A stretch of 64,000 bases of DNA from Paenibacillus sp. FSL R5-0517 (lineage in GTDB: Bacteria; Bacillota; Bacilli; Paenibacillales; Paenibacillaceae), in contig NZ_CP150235.1 in assembly GCF_037974355.1 (NCBI RefSeq), positions 4,030,001-4,094,000 on the forward strand, read 5' to 3'. The notes beneath the pieces are model-generated. The model worked only from the letters and a program-made list of their open reading frames with translations. It made no database searches and was not told where the DNA came from. The number at the start of each line of letters is the position of its first letter. Position 1 is the first letter of the stretch. The position numbers were made by a program, and so were the translations under genes. Below are positions 16,434-26,900 of this stretch, piece after piece.

Positions 16434-18650
16434 TTACGGAGTTGATGTTGGGAAGGTTCCTCCCCAATTTTGAGCATTTGAAAGGCCGTGGTTGTGAGTT
16501 GGCAACGTAATATTATGAGTATGATTGTAAAATGCGTATTGCAACGAATCAATTTTGCTTTGTAATGAAGTGAGCTGACTCTGAAGTCCTACAATATCAG
16601 AGACTGATATTCCATATACAAATCCTGTTCTAAATGTTGCTGTTCCCCCAAAGCTAACTGCTCCCTGTAAACGAATAGGATTTCCTGTGTTGTTTGATCC
16701 AAGAAACAGGTTGTTACTGAAAATAGTCAATTGTCCGCTTGAATCATAAGAATTAATTTCCCCTACTGACGCCCCGTTAACATCTCTCCAAATTATTGCG
16801 GCTGCTGTTGCATCCTCTGTAGTAGCAATTTGAATACGCACTCTATTACCAGCATCATACGAACGGAATCCTACAGAGTCTTGCTCAATCCGCCTTCCAC
16901 TTGCTGCTGTACGGATCAAAGCACCGGTGATTGTACCCCCATTAATATTTGTTCCTGTTACAGTGGAAGCAGTAATTGATCCAGAGAAGTTCGCACCTAC
17001 TGCGGACATAATCCCACCTGAAGTAACTGTGAACATACCGTTACCTACGTTTATTGAGGAACCAACGATGGCTCCGTTTTTAAAGTTGGAGTACTCAATG
17101 TTGGCATAGTTGGCGGTTAAGCTATTTGCAATCAAATCACCCTTCATGTTCAGTCTGAAAGGCGCGTTATTAAATGACGACGCTCCTGCTGCAATACCGT
17201 TTGTATTGATTTGTACAATGTCTTCACGGTTACCGATCAGCATGGAGACAAAGTTACCTAATTGGCCTATTACTTGCTCAGCTACAACTCCCCGAGCTGT
17301 GATTGCTGCTCGTATCGACTTCCAACCATCAGTGGATATCCCAATTCCTTTAGAAGTCAATCTGACTTGTTCTAAGGGATTCGTTTTCTCTTGAGCCAAT
17401 ATGCCCCCTTCTGGTGGATAGATCAGTTCGGTTTTGCTGTTGTTGATATCAATAACTGCCTGCTTCGCAAACGATTCAAAAACATCCGTTCGAATCTTTC
17501 CGTTTGAAAACAGGTTGTTGGTGATATTTTTGTTTCGTTCCAAATCGCTGATAATATCATCGTAATCTCTTAAATTGATATTGGAGATCGTAGGTTCAGC
17601 ATGCTTGTCTAAACTGTATGGATACTCTGTCAGTTCAGTGATACGGGCTTTGAGCCGGTTCATACCCATATCTGGATCGATACACATGACATCATCACCT
17701 AAATGAGGTTTTGGTTCTGTGTGGTCGATCTTAAACAAGTCTGCCGTGGATATGGTTGCCTCCAGAGAAACTACCTCTTGTTCAAGCAACGCCTTACGTG
17801 TAGCCTTCAGCAAGTCCTCTGCTTCTTCAATATCCTGCTCGATGATCTCCCCATCATAAAACGGAACCGAATCACTCGCCCAGTACTGTGCAAAAGGTGA
17901 TATGAGGTAGTTGACTGTGAGTTTACCATTAACAATCGTTCCTGGTATGCTCGACAATAAACTTCTCTCCAGATCCGTCAGCAAAGACGCATCCATACCG
18001 ATGAATGTCCGACCATCCTTCATTTGAGCATACATTCTAGTGACAAGAGATTCGCCCTTGTCCTTGAATGAGCTGGATACGATATTCTTCTTGAGCCGGT
18101 ACTGCAAGCCGTGGTCTGATCCTATTCTCTTCTTGAGGTTAATCACGAAATTATCAGGCTCTACCTCGCATTCATACATATCGACGATCTTATTCAAAGC
18201 TTCAAGACATGTACCCCGGCCAAAATCCTTAACGTCATGTAGATCAAACGTATCGTGGATAACGAATGTAAATCTCCCGCCTGTAGCTTTTGTAATCAAC
18301 TCCGTTAGTTCGTTGAGATGTACGCCATAAGCTTCATCAATATATGACGAGTACGGAAACTTGAAATCATTCAGCTTGAACATAATGTGGTTGCAATAAA
18401 TTGAAGCCATCAGCTTGCGACCTTCACGGGACCGGCTACGGGACTGAATGACATAAAATTGGCCACGTTCGTCTTGAACATGGCCTTTAATCGCTATTTT
18501 TTCGCGGTAATCATCTGAGGTCATTGGGACCATAAATGTTACCTCGTAATCACTGTTAATACGTCTTCTTCGTTGTATATCTGAACTATCAATCAACGTA
18601 CCTACACGCCGAAGGTTCTTGTCGAATACTTTCATTGTTGGGTTAGGCAT
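16434..18650 (-). CDS. Tail endopeptidase/tip protein (Tal-like) with fibre C-terminus
   Basis: A 738-aa tail-tip protein. The N-terminal 360 residues (MKVFDKNLRRVGTL, YEVTFMVPMTSDDY, YVIQSRSRSREGRKLMAS) match the prophage tail endopeptidase/Gp37-like family that forms the tip below Dit. The remainder is fibre-like: a TVTGTNINGGTITGALI beta-helix-type segment, and a His-rich end (YNHTHNITLPTHNHG). It should contact the host wall and help to bring about DNA entry. ATG 18650 has GATGAGGTG in front. In most siphophages tal follows dit directly; here a fibre block lies between. Confidence 0.75.
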   Translation of the reverse strand: MPNPTMKVFDKNLRRVGTLIDSSDIQRRRRINSDYEVTFMVPMTSDDYREKIAIKGHVQDERGQFYVIQSRSRSREGRKLMASIYCNHIMFKLNDFKFPYSSYIDEAYGVHLNELTELITKATGGRFTFVIHDTFDLHDVKDFGRGTCLEALNKIVDMYECEVEPDNFVINLKKRIGSDHGLQYRLKKNIVSSSFKDKGESLVTRMYAQMKDGRTFIGMDASLLTDLERSLLSSIPGTIVNGKLTVNYLISPFAQYWASDSVPFYDGEIIEQDIEEAEDLLKATRKALLEQEVVSLEATISTADLFKIDHTEPKPHLGDDVMCIDPDMGMNRLKARITELTEYPYSLDKHAEPTISNINLRDYDDIISDLERNKNITNNLFSNGKIRTDVFESFAKQAVIDINNSKTELIYPPEGGILAQEKTNPLEQVRLTSKGIGISTDGWKSIRAAITARGVVAEQVIGQLGNFVSMLIGNREDIVQINTNGIAAGASSFNNAPFRLNMKGDLIANSLTANYANIEYSNFKNGAIVGSSINVGNGMFTVTSGGIMSAVGANFSGSITASTVTGTNINGGTITGALIRTAASGRRIEQDSVGFRSYDAGNRVRIQIATTEDATAAAIIWRDVNGASVGEINSYDSSGQLTIFSNNLFLGSNNTGNPIRLQGAVSFGGTATFRTGFVYGISVSDIVGLQSQLTSLQSKIDSLQYAFYNHTHNITLPTHNHGLSNAQNWGGTFPTSTP

Positions 18651-18665
18651 ATCACACCTCATCAA

Positions 18666-19187
18666 TTAATAAAGGAATTTGTCTCTATGTGTAACACGGA
18701 TCAGAACGTTTCTTCCTGTTTCAGGATCTGTCCATGTGAGATTGTTTTCTCCAAGATTCAAGTCAAAGAAATCACCTTCGAGCAAATGTGAAGCATTTAC
18801 TCCGTTTTGTGTGATCTTATACGTATTGGCATCAATGATAACTTGGTCACCTGGTTTGAATGGCCCGGTGAATTCAAGAAACTCCACGTGGTACCGACTC
18901 CCTTTGGCGACTGTTCCAAAACCGACATTCATAATCGCCCGTTTGGTAATCTCTCGAATGAAATCCGCCTTGGTGCCAGCAGCTACATCCATAACAGCCG
19001 TAAATGAGATTTCACGGACAAAATCCCCTGATGCTCCCGCATTGACATCCATAACCGCCGAACCCGTCATTTCCATCGTTGCAGCAGCTACAGCAGATCC
19101 TGATATGTCAGCAACTGCCCGGCCAAAGACGAATACGGATATTTGGCGGTTAAAGGCCATGCGGTTAAAAGCCCCTCTGTTAAACAT
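18666..19187 (-). CDS. Tail protein with Dit C-terminal-like domain
   Basis: A 173-aa protein. The N-terminus has FNRGAFNRMAFNR repeats and then three degenerate 30-aa repeats (GSAVMDVNAGASGDFVREI, TAVMDVAAGTKADFIREI, RAIMNVGFGT). The last 75 residues (FKPGDQVIIDANTYKITQNG, then LEGDFFDLNLGENNLTW) are the second domain of Siphovirus-type distal tail proteins. It lies 15 bases before tal. The preceding Dit-like gene at 23359-23916 stops where this domain should begin, so the two may be halves of one distal tail unit. ATG 19187 has GTGGAGG in front. Confidence 0.65.
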   Translation of the reverse strand: MFNRGAFNRMAFNRQISVFVFGRAVADISGSAVAAATMEMTGSAVMDVNAGASGDFVREISFTAVMDVAAGTKADFIREITKRAIMNVGFGTVAKGSRYHVEFLEFTGPFKPGDQVIIDANTYKITQNGVNASHLLEGDFFDLNLGENNLTWTDPETGRNVLIRVTHRDKFLY

Positions 19188-19210
19188 GGCCTCCACCCCT
19201 TTCAAAAGGA

Positions 19211-19236
19211 AAAGCCCCCTGACCACTCCAGAGGGC
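19211..19236 (-). terminator. Weak terminator-like hairpin
   Basis: Minus-strand GCCCTCTG pairs with CAGGGGGC and is followed by TTTTCCTTTT. It lies just upstream of the repeat protein gene and may reduce read-through from the fibre genes. Confidence 0.4.
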
Positions 19237-19254
19237 ATAATAAAAGCGCACCAT

Positions 19255-19314
19255 TTAGGTACGCCTTACTTTAACGTTATCCTTACTAGTACCGTAGTGT
19301 GTGACAATATTCAT
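19255..19314 (-). CDS. Possible 19-aa peptide
   Basis: A very short open frame (MNIVTHYGTSKDNVKVRRT) begins 6 bases after a perfect AGGAGG. It sits between the fibre gene and the tail gene, and the strong ribosome site is the only reason to list it. Function unknown; it could be a translational leader. Confidence 0.35.
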   Translation of the reverse strand: MNIVTHYGTSKDNVKVRRT

Positions 19315-19324
19315 CATTGACCTC

Positions 19325-20467
19325 CTATGTGAACACGCGTGATAGTGTGGTTATACCACTCTGGTATAATTTCATTAGGGTATTAGCGTGCGGTACCGTT
19401 GTACTTATGCTCATAACAATGGATAGGTTTTTTAAGTTAGTAGTTGGGAAGTTTTTCACTACTGGTGAGAAGTTAGATAATGTTTTGGATGTTGACCTTT
19501 GGTATGTCATGTATCCATTTTGGGGGTCAATGACCAATGCGTTAATATATTGAACATAGTTGGCTGTACCTGTCCCACCTGAGTTTGAAACACTAAACCC
19601 TGTACCATCTAATACGACTAGGGACTGCCATACATTATTGCTATTTTGATATGCCAGGTGTAAGTATGATTGGAGATTAGACCCACCCCCGACAGCACCT
19701 GTTAACTCAAGGTAGTCGGTTGAGTAAAGAATATTAATTCCAGTTTCGGATAGTGGGTATACCTGATAGAAAGTTTCCGTCCTTGTTGCACCCTGAATAA
19801 GTTTGTTACCAGCACCCCATTGAATTACATCAGTTGGATTATATGTCCCCTCAACATCAAATATCTTAACCCCCTTGACAATATTCCCAGGAACCAAATT
19901 TGGCTCCCCCGCGACGATAATGTCGCCGCCGTAAATCCCAGGTGGATTCGTTTTGGTATTCACCCCTGGCGTAATTGTCAATGTATCTGTTGTCTGTTCT
20001 AGCAAAGTCCCTACAATATCAACTTGATTCGAATTAGAGAAGCTTTTTCCCGCGCGTACATCAGAAGGGTCAGCATTCCCTTTAGCTCTTACTACTCCTG
20101 CCAACTTGTTAATTAGGGAATCCCATGATTCTGATGTGGATGCCGATACACCTATGGAGTTGAGCGCGGCAACCACTTCCGCTTTTCGCTCAACTCCAGC
20201 TTGAAAAGCCAGTCCAACTGCCTTTTCAGTAGCAGCAACATCTTCTCTGTTCCCGTTTGTTTTGCTCGATAACTGCACTTTACCTTTTTCAGTCAGTGAT
20301 GCGTCTGGAATGTCCATCTCGCTTACGGATTGGCGAAGTTCTTCTACTTCTTCTCGTGTTGCAACACCCTCATCGATCTTCTCAAAGATATTATTGATCC
20401 CAACACGACTCACACTCTCATTCCCCAAAGGTAGGGGCAGTTTTAAACGATTCGTTTCAATTGGCAT
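19325..20467 (-). CDS. Tail fibre protein
   Basis: A 380-aa protein. The N-terminus (LPLPLGNESVSRVGINNIFEKI) and a phage tail-fibre repeat (ASLTEKGKVQLSSKTNG, then VAATEKAVGLAF) are typical of fibres with the T_fiber_2-type repeat; the middle holds Gly-rich turns (PPGIYGGDIIVAGEPN) and the C-terminus is beta-rich. It probably binds a cell-surface receptor. ATG 20467 has GGAGGAATTAATA upstream; upstream in-frame ATGs lack ribosome sites. It shares the N-terminal fibre repeat with the protein at 21107-22903. Confidence 0.7.
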   Translation of the reverse strand: MPIETNRLKLPLPLGNESVSRVGINNIFEKIDEGVATREEVEELRQSVSEMDIPDASLTEKGKVQLSSKTNGNREDVAATEKAVGLAFQAGVERKAEVVAALNSIGVSASTSESWDSLINKLAGVVRAKGNADPSDVRAGKSFSNSNQVDIVGTLLEQTTDTLTITPGVNTKTNPPGIYGGDIIVAGEPNLVPGNIVKGVKIFDVEGTYNPTDVIQWGAGNKLIQGATRTETFYQVYPLSETGINILYSTDYLELTGAVGGGSNLQSYLHLAYQNSNNVWQSLVVLDGTGFSVSNSGGTGTANYVQYINALVIDPQNGYMTYQRSTSKTLSNFSPVVKNFPTTNLKNLSIVMSISTTVPHANTLMKLYQSGITTLSRVFT

Positions 20468-20575
20468 TATTAATTCCTCCATTTTGTTGTTATTAGGTCT
20501 ATACGACATAGCTCGTAAGTTGTTAAATGGTCTGAAATCAGACATAAAAATAGCGCTCCATAATTGGAACGCCTG

Positions 20576-20707
20576 TTACACGATATTTCCGTTTTCGTCC
20601 ATCTCTGCCACTTCCAATACAGCAGCCACTTTATCCCGGCTACCTACTGGCACTTGCTCCAACTTGATCAAGCCCTTATGAATCATCATTACGTATACAG
20701 TTAACAT
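20576..20707 (-). CDS. CD1375-family small phage protein
   Basis: A 43-aa protein (TVYVMMIHKGLIKLEQVPV then DKVAAVLE) matching the CD1375 family, short proteins encoded beside tail fibre genes in Firmicutes phages. GGGGAGGTG precedes ATG 20707. Role unknown, possibly a fibre assembly helper like XkdX. Confidence 0.7.
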   Translation of the reverse strand: MLTVYVMMIHKGLIKLEQVPVGSRDKVAAVLEVAEMDENGNIV

Positions 20708-20762
20708 GGTGTCACCTCCCCTCATGAGTACTACGCCCCAATGGATCAGTAGCCTGGCGAGA

Positions 20763-21101
20763 TTATTCCGCATCTGGCATCTCGCCAAGCAACATCATGT
20801 GAAGCTCCATGAGAGCTAACTGATTGGCGTTACTTTCAGAGGCTAATTGCTCATAACTAGCTTCTGAAGCAGCAAGTCTGCGTTCCAGTTCTACGTATTC
20901 AATGGGTTTGTTGGCTTTGTCTACCTCATCTTTCAGGGCTTGATCCAACACAGGTTGTCCATCCTGCCAGCGATAGTATCCGCCGTTAATCCCAATCGGG
21001 AGCGGTGTTGGTATCTCTACCTCTTGATAACCCTCATACGGGTATTCGATGATGTCTCGAATAATCTGAGTTTGCTGCTCGACTTGAATGTAAAAACTCA
21101 T
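20763..21101 (-). CDS. XkdW-like tail protein
   Basis: A 112-aa protein with YPYEGYQEVEIPTPLPIGI and GYYRWQDGQPVLDQALKDEV and a C-terminal helix ending MLLGEMPDAE, the layout of XkdW-type small proteins and tail-fibre assembly proteins encoded downstream of fibre genes. It probably helps fold or attach the fibre. Weak ribosome site GGAG. Confidence 0.55.
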   Translation of the reverse strand: MSFYIQVEQQTQIIRDIIEYPYEGYQEVEIPTPLPIGINGGYYRWQDGQPVLDQALKDEVDKANKPIEYVELERRLAASEASYEQLASESNANQLALMELHMMLLGEMPDAE

Positions 21102-21106
21102 TTATA

Positions 21107-22903
21107 TCAGCTCCATATCTTCACTATTTTTTTAGCTTCCCCTGCAATCCCGCTTTCTTTTGCATAACCTAGTCCAATATCTGAAGCTGATATAGAACTC
21201 CTTACATTTGAACTTAAATAAACTCCATCACGCATATCGTAAAGTGTGAGTGCAGGAAGCGCACCGTGAGCAACCCCTAAAAAGTTTGAGTCTGGGCTAA
21301 AATCAACTCCATAACCAATACCAGTAGGTAAAACACTCGGGTTAGGGTACTTGCTAAAACCGCCGTTTTTCAAATCATAAAGACTCATATATGGACTGCT
21401 ATACATAGCAAAAGCCATATACCTATCATCTTGACTGCATCTTATGTCATTGATCACGTCAATTGATTGAGTGGTGATGTTGACTTTAGTAAATGAATCG
21501 CCGCTTCGTGTATACCACAACAGCCCAGGAGTTTGACTAGTGCCAATAAATAAGGAATTACCGCTGCGATTGAAAGCCAGTCCGAAACCGTTGTTAGTTC
21601 CAGGTAGACTCGGCAAGTTAGCTAACTTCGTGAATACATCCCCACTTCTTTTATACACGCTTGCAATATTGCTGCCCGAATGAGCCACCGCTAAGTAATC
21701 CGCATTTGGTGTAAAAGAAATACCACAAGCACCACCAGGCGGTAATACAGTAGGGTTGGCTAGTTTTGTAAACGTATCTCCTTCGATTTTATATAATGCA
21801 ATATAAGGAGCTTCAAGCAAAGAAACTGCTAAATACTTACCATCTGAACTGAAGTCTGTGTAATTAGAACGAGCACTCGGGATAATAAAACCCGTAATTT
21901 CTTTGAATATATCTCCTTCTTCAATTTTAAAAATCCTTAATGATACGGCTCCTAGACTCGGGACTGCAAAGAATTTAGAATCCAGGCTGAACGATATATA
22001 TCTAGTGGATTCAGATATAGATGGAAACGGTATTTGACTATACTCATCTCCAATTCTCTTAAACATAGATATTCCTACTGACATAAAGCATACAGCCATG
22101 TATTTGTTATCCGGGCTAAATCGGACCGATTGACCATTGTGTGTGAAATTCGAAACTAAATCTTTTTTCTCGATGTTGTATCTAGTTTTTATTAGATCAT
22201 TTTCCTGAATATTAGTTTTGAAAATACCAACTGCTTCTTGCTGACCGTTAATCACCGTTGCCGTTGAAATAGTCCCGATCCCATCCGCAAGCTCTGCAAA
22301 AGAGTGTGGGGAAGTCCCTGCTACCGTTCCCCCTTTGACGATGACGGCGGTTTTGACGATCTCTTTCCCCTCATCGACATGCGTAAAAACCTCGTTGAGC
22401 GCATCAACCAGATTGTCCTTGTCCGTCGTCTGTAGGTTGGCCAGATTACCAACTTGCCCTTGAACCACACCTACAGCGGACTCCGTAGCTGCTATGGCAT
22501 CCCTATCTCCAGTTGTTGAATTTGACAGTTGGACGATACCCTTATCTGTTAAAGAGGCATCCTGCGGTGCAGGGATGTTGTTCAGTCGTTCGTCCAAGTC
22601 TGCTATGTTTTCCCTGAATGTATCGTGATCGTAAGCTGTAAAGTATCGGGCCAATTTGGTTCCTGCTGCCCATGTTTTGGCTGTACTCTCAAACCCTCTC
22701 GTTACACCTGTAACCTCGTTTTCAGATAACCCTGTATAAAGTACTGTTTCCGCTGATTCATCGGTGCCCAGCGTAAGTAGGTTAGGTGCAGGAGGTAATA
22801 CCGAACCATCCAGCACCGTGAAGCTCGTCTGAGTATCGTCAATAGCCTGTGCCAGCTCCGTCTGCCTGCTGTTGACCGCTGCCGGATACATTGTTTCAAA
22901 CAT
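21107..22903 (-). CDS. Tail fibre protein with beta-propeller (WD40-like) head
   Basis: A 598-aa protein. Residues 1-110 form a tail-attachment domain (LTLGTDESAETVLYTGL, VTGVTRGFESTAKTW); about 120-145 is a fibre repeat (ASLTDKGIVQLSN); about 250-570 holds six or seven propeller blades with the recurring SPDNKYMAV, SLDSKFFAV, SSDGKYLAV, TPNADYLAV, RSGNSLFIG, SQDDRYMAF and SPDSNFLGV strands and S(L/M)F/Y(K/D) ends. A seven-bladed propeller on a tail fibre would be a receptor-binding head. AAGGAGG precedes the ATG. Propeller by pattern is strong; receptor unknown. Confidence 0.75.
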   Translation of the reverse strand: MFETMYPAAVNSRQTELAQAIDDTQTSFTVLDGSVLPPAPNLLTLGTDESAETVLYTGLSENEVTGVTRGFESTAKTWAAGTKLARYFTAYDHDTFRENIADLDERLNNIPAPQDASLTDKGIVQLSNSTTGDRDAIAATESAVGVVQGQVGNLANLQTTDKDNLVDALNEVFTHVDEGKEIVKTAVIVKGGTVAGTSPHSFAELADGIGTISTATVINGQQEAVGIFKTNIQENDLIKTRYNIEKKDLVSNFTHNGQSVRFSPDNKYMAVCFMSVGISMFKRIGDEYSQIPFPSISESTRYISFSLDSKFFAVPSLGAVSLRIFKIEEGDIFKEITGFIIPSARSNYTDFSSDGKYLAVSLLEAPYIALYKIEGDTFTKLANPTVLPPGGACGISFTPNADYLAVAHSGSNIASVYKRSGDVFTKLANLPSLPGTNNGFGLAFNRSGNSLFIGTSQTPGLLWYTRSGDSFTKVNITTQSIDVINDIRCSQDDRYMAFAMYSSPYMSLYDLKNGGFSKYPNPSVLPTGIGYGVDFSPDSNFLGVAHGALPALTLYDMRDGVYLSSNVRSSISASDIGLGYAKESGIAGEAKKIVKIWS

Positions 22904-22916
22904 CGTTCATACCTCC

Positions 22917-23354
22917 TTAGTTCAACCGGATCTCAACTTGACCCGTTAGGAATTTGAAAATGTCATTGTTCAAAATACTACGCGGTGCTTCGAGAGTCCC
23001 GAAATAATAAAGGTTCCCACCTGAAGCAGCGTCCCGCAGCCCAAAGTGTGTAACTGTGCCCCAATTGGCTGTCGCTACCGCAAAAGCTACATCTGCCGCA
23101 GATTTGATGGACATCTTTTGCATATTGCTCAAAACCCCTGTAACTGGGTGAAACTCTTGGACAGTAACTTGAGCCGGTTCAGCAAAGGTGAGCACTTGTC
23201 TCGCATAGCCTCCACCAGACACTTCTTGTCCCGTATCATTCCAGGTTGGATCGGAATTATAAAGAGCGACGTATAGCCTATCTGGGAAAGTGAATTTCTC
23301 CCCTCTTGCAGATACATTCAGTTGTTTGGTCGCTAAATACTTACTGATGTTCAT
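22917..23354 (-). CDS. Tail-associated protein
   Basis: A 145-aa beta-rich protein: KFTFPDRLYVALYNSDPTW, then GGGYARQVLTF, VATANWGTVTHFGLRDA and LYYFGTLEAPRSI. The pattern occurs in small tail-fibre-adjacent proteins of siphophages and in structural proteins that pair with a fibre. Lies between the distal tail gene and the propeller fibre and may be an adaptor. GAGGGGTGAT precedes the ATG. Confidence 0.6.
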   Translation of the reverse strand: MNISKYLATKQLNVSARGEKFTFPDRLYVALYNSDPTWNDTGQEVSGGGYARQVLTFAEPAQVTVQEFHPVTGVLSNMQKMSIKSAADVAFAVATANWGTVTHFGLRDAASGGNLYYFGTLEAPRSILNNDIFKFLTGQVEIRLN

Positions 23355-23358
23355 TAGA

Positions 23359-23916
23359 TCACCCCTCTAACAAGTATTCATTCTGAATCTTTAATTTTTG
23401 AATTGTTGTGGAACCGGTGTTGGTTAAAACAATCACTGGACTTGCGCGTTCATCACCCAAAGAAATTACTTTGATTTTTTCCGGAGAATGAATAATAGTT
23501 TCTTCCAGCATGTTTTCATCGCTTTCCGGAAAGGGATGTTCGCCCATTTTGATTGGAATAGTCAGTTCCCCGTCGAATAGAATCTTTTCGATATCAAGAG
23601 TACCGGCATATCTTCCGATGTATCTTCTTCCTGGTAAATCGTCGAATGTGAATACGATATCCCCTTTTTTAGCATTAAAAAGAGCCGCCACTTGGGCGAC
23701 TCTTCTATGGTAGTCAAGGGTGGAATCATCAGCCATGACTATACACTCCAAATTAATTACTCTCGGACCGTAGGTGCTTCCAAAGTCGATTTCTCCGTCA
23801 CGCCCTGCAATCTCAACACTGTAGTCCCTCGTTGGCGGCAACACTGGTATGTTATGTTTCTTCAACCCAAGCCCGATTGATCGGAAAGACTTTCCATCCG
23901 CTGTTGCATCAATCAT
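23359..23916 (-). CDS. dit: Distal tail protein (Dit), N-terminal domain only
   Basis: A 185-aa protein matching the first domain of Siphovirus distal tail proteins: RDYSVEIAGRDGEIDFGSTYG, LECIVMADD, VAQVAALFNAKKGDIVFTFDD, GRRYIGRYAG and the DGELTIPIKMGEHPFPE end. Dit proteins are usually 230-260 aa with a second galectin-like domain; this one ends at IQNEYLLEG just as that domain starts. The missing part resembles the C-terminus of the protein at 18666-19187. It overlaps the tape measure stop by ATGA. Confidence 0.7.
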   Translation of the reverse strand: MIDATADGKSFRSIGLGLKKHNIPVLPPTRDYSVEIAGRDGEIDFGSTYGPRVINLECIVMADDSTLDYHRRVAQVAALFNAKKGDIVFTFDDLPGRRYIGRYAGTLDIEKILFDGELTIPIKMGEHPFPESDENMLEETIIHSPEKIKVISLGDERASPVIVLTNTGSTTIQKLKIQNEYLLEG

Positions 23917-26900
23917 CAGCCTTTACCTCCCCTTGCCTGCATCCTCCGCATCAAATTATCACGTTCACTCCAGAAGACTTTCGCAGCCGATTCGTCCGCG
24001 ATATAAGTATCTCCTGATTTAATTACGAATTGATTACTGGTTCTCTCCGGATTTACTCCGTTTGAACCTTGAGGAACTGAGAACTCAGGCATTGTGAAGT
24101 CTAGTCTGTGCATTCGTAGGTTTAGGAGATTAAACAACGAATCCTGTTGTCGGTCATTAAGGATAGCTTCTCCAGCGTGCGCAATAACCGGGACAGCCGC
24201 ACCGCGAGGACCTTTGACTACTCCCCCTTCACTAAAATGCTGGAGTTTGCCTGTGTCTTTATCGATTCCATATTTCTTACGAATGGCATCGTTTTGTTCT
24301 TGAAGGAGTCGCATGGTTTCAGCATCGCCACGAGCTTTAGCTGCATCCCAAGCATCCTTGTTAGCGTTATAGGTGTACAGATCAATTTCCTTCTGATATG
24401 AAGAGTCCTTCGATGCAGTTCCAGGAGCCAATGATCCACCAGCGACACCAGTCACTCCAATTGCAGCACTTGCCGCAGCAATCTGATCAAGACGACTCTG
24501 ATACTCCAACACAAATGCATCAAGCATTCCGAGGATCGTTTCGTTCTTCTCGCTCTCCTTCAAAATCTGAATGTTTTTCAAATTCTCGGCAGACAATTCA
24601 GTATTTGAAGAAAATTCATCATAGGTTGCTGAAAGATTATCATAATGCGATTTAGCATCTTGAATTTTATCGTCAAAATCTTTTTCGCGAGTTGTTTTCT
24701 CCTCTTGTAAGGCCGTTTTCTGATCCTCAAGCGCCTGTTTGGCAAGCTTGCGACCATGTTCTCTATCCATTTCTTCAATGTCTTTTTGCACTTGTTCTCT
24801 CTCTTTGATACCTTCTGGCCCAACAGCTGACTGAAGTTTTTCCAGACGCGCTACTTTCTCCGCACGCAACCTTTCAAAGTCATCCTGATCATTAGTTCGC
24901 TCCATAGATTGAATCAAATCATCGATGGCTTTGATTTTGGCTTCTTGTGCTGAAGTAAAGGCGTCTTTCTCAGCTTGGATACGTTTAATTTCCTCATCTC
25001 TCGCGCTGTCCAATAGCTTTTTCTGCTTGGTTACCGATTCAGATACTGCCTTGGTCATTTCGTCCATAAGTTTTTTCTTTAGATCGTAGACCTTCTCATC
25101 CGCATCCATTCGTTGATCGCTTCCAACCAGGTAAGCTGCCTGAAGCTTCATATACTCAGCAAGTTCCTGCTGAGTAGTCATTTCACCGATGGCCTTCAAG
25201 TGGTTAATTCGTTTCTCAGCAGCAGAATAGTATTCTTTGTCCAGATCATTTCGTTGCTTATATATTTTCTGTTCAAGATCCCATTGCTGTTCAGCAGATA
25301 AGGTTTTATCAGCCTGCATTTTTAGGTACTCTTGCAGCTCCCATTTCATGATGTCTACTTTTTGAGCACCGGACATTTCCATTTTCAAAGCTTCTTTAGT
25401 CATCCACTTCTCTGAGAACTCATAACGAGACGAAATCAGTTTCTTGGAAGTGTCTTGATACATTTTCTCTGCTTCAGCTCGTTGTTCTGCTTTTAGCGTA
25501 GTATCATTTCGCATCCGATTGTAAGCCTCAGCCTGCATTTGATAAATCTCAACCTCAGACTTACCTTGACGCTCCATCTGATCCGTTTGTTTATCAATCC
25601 AATTCGTTGAATTTTTAAATTTCAGATCCGTAACCTTATTGGTCAGGTCATACACTTGTTTAGCTGATTCGACACGCTGCTCCTCAGTTAGGGCAGTATT
25701 TTTGAGCTGTCCCTGATAAAACTGAAGCTGCGTCTTGGTCATTTCCATCTCGGAACGACCTTGTTGACGCATGCGTTCAACACGAGCTTCCATATTGACC
25801 TGTGCGGTATCAAATTGGTCGCTGGCATACTGATCCTTCATGTCTTCTTTCTCGGACTGCACATCCCCGATTTTCTCAGTCAGGCTTCGTCGCTTATTAG
25901 TCAACTCATCTGATTTCAGCCCGGATTGTTCGATCATCTGACGCTGTTCCTGCATAAGTTTTTGAATTTCTGTTTTGAGTTTCAACTGAAGCTCATACTT
26001 AGATTTGTACTCCTGTGAGTCTTTCTTCAAATTTTTCTGACGTGCCTCGGATTGTTTCAAAGCCAGCTCTTTATCCGAAATTTTCATATCTTTGATTCCG
26101 AGTTTACTCTCCAGTTCTGAAACATCGATGTTATAAAGTTCATCACTAATCCGAAGCAGTTCGCTATCAGCAGTGTTTTTTGCATCCTTTAATTGCTTTT
26201 GTGTAGGCGTAGTTGTAGAAGCCTTTTGTGGAGAATAATCAGCCAATACTTTATCAACATACCCCACATCTCCGTATACATTGCTTTTATAAACTTTCTT
26301 GTATTTCTCTGAATACGCAGCCATATCAGCCTTATTGTATCCACCAGACTTTTTGAACCAATCAATAATTCCCGATCCCATGTTGTATCCGCCCAGAGCC
26401 ATGGCGACATCTCCACCAGATTTCTTCAGTAACTCGGAGAGCATCTTAGTCCCTGCATCAATACTCTGTTTTACTGTCGCATTGTTCATGCCATTGACTT
26501 GCATGACATTGGTTACGCCCCTAGCTCCAAAAGTTGATTCGCGTTGGATCACAGCAGCGACAAGGTATGGGTCAACATTAAATTGATTAGCAGCAGCATT
26601 AATCTCAGAAGCGTATTTACCAGCATACTTCACGCCACCACTGGCCTGAGAAACAGTTGCCGAACCCGGAGATGCGTTATCAATAGATACACCAGGAACA
26701 CGAGTTGCCCCGTTGTATTTCGGTGCCCAGTAGCTGCTATTCAAATCCGAAACCTTTAATCCGGATTCCCCCATTTGAATAAACTTGCTATCACCCATAT
26801 AAATACCAACATGTGAGTTGTCTTTGCCATTCGTATTGAAGAACACAAGATCTCCAACTTGAATATTTTTCTTTGATACCGCAGTTCCCGCTTTAGCTTG

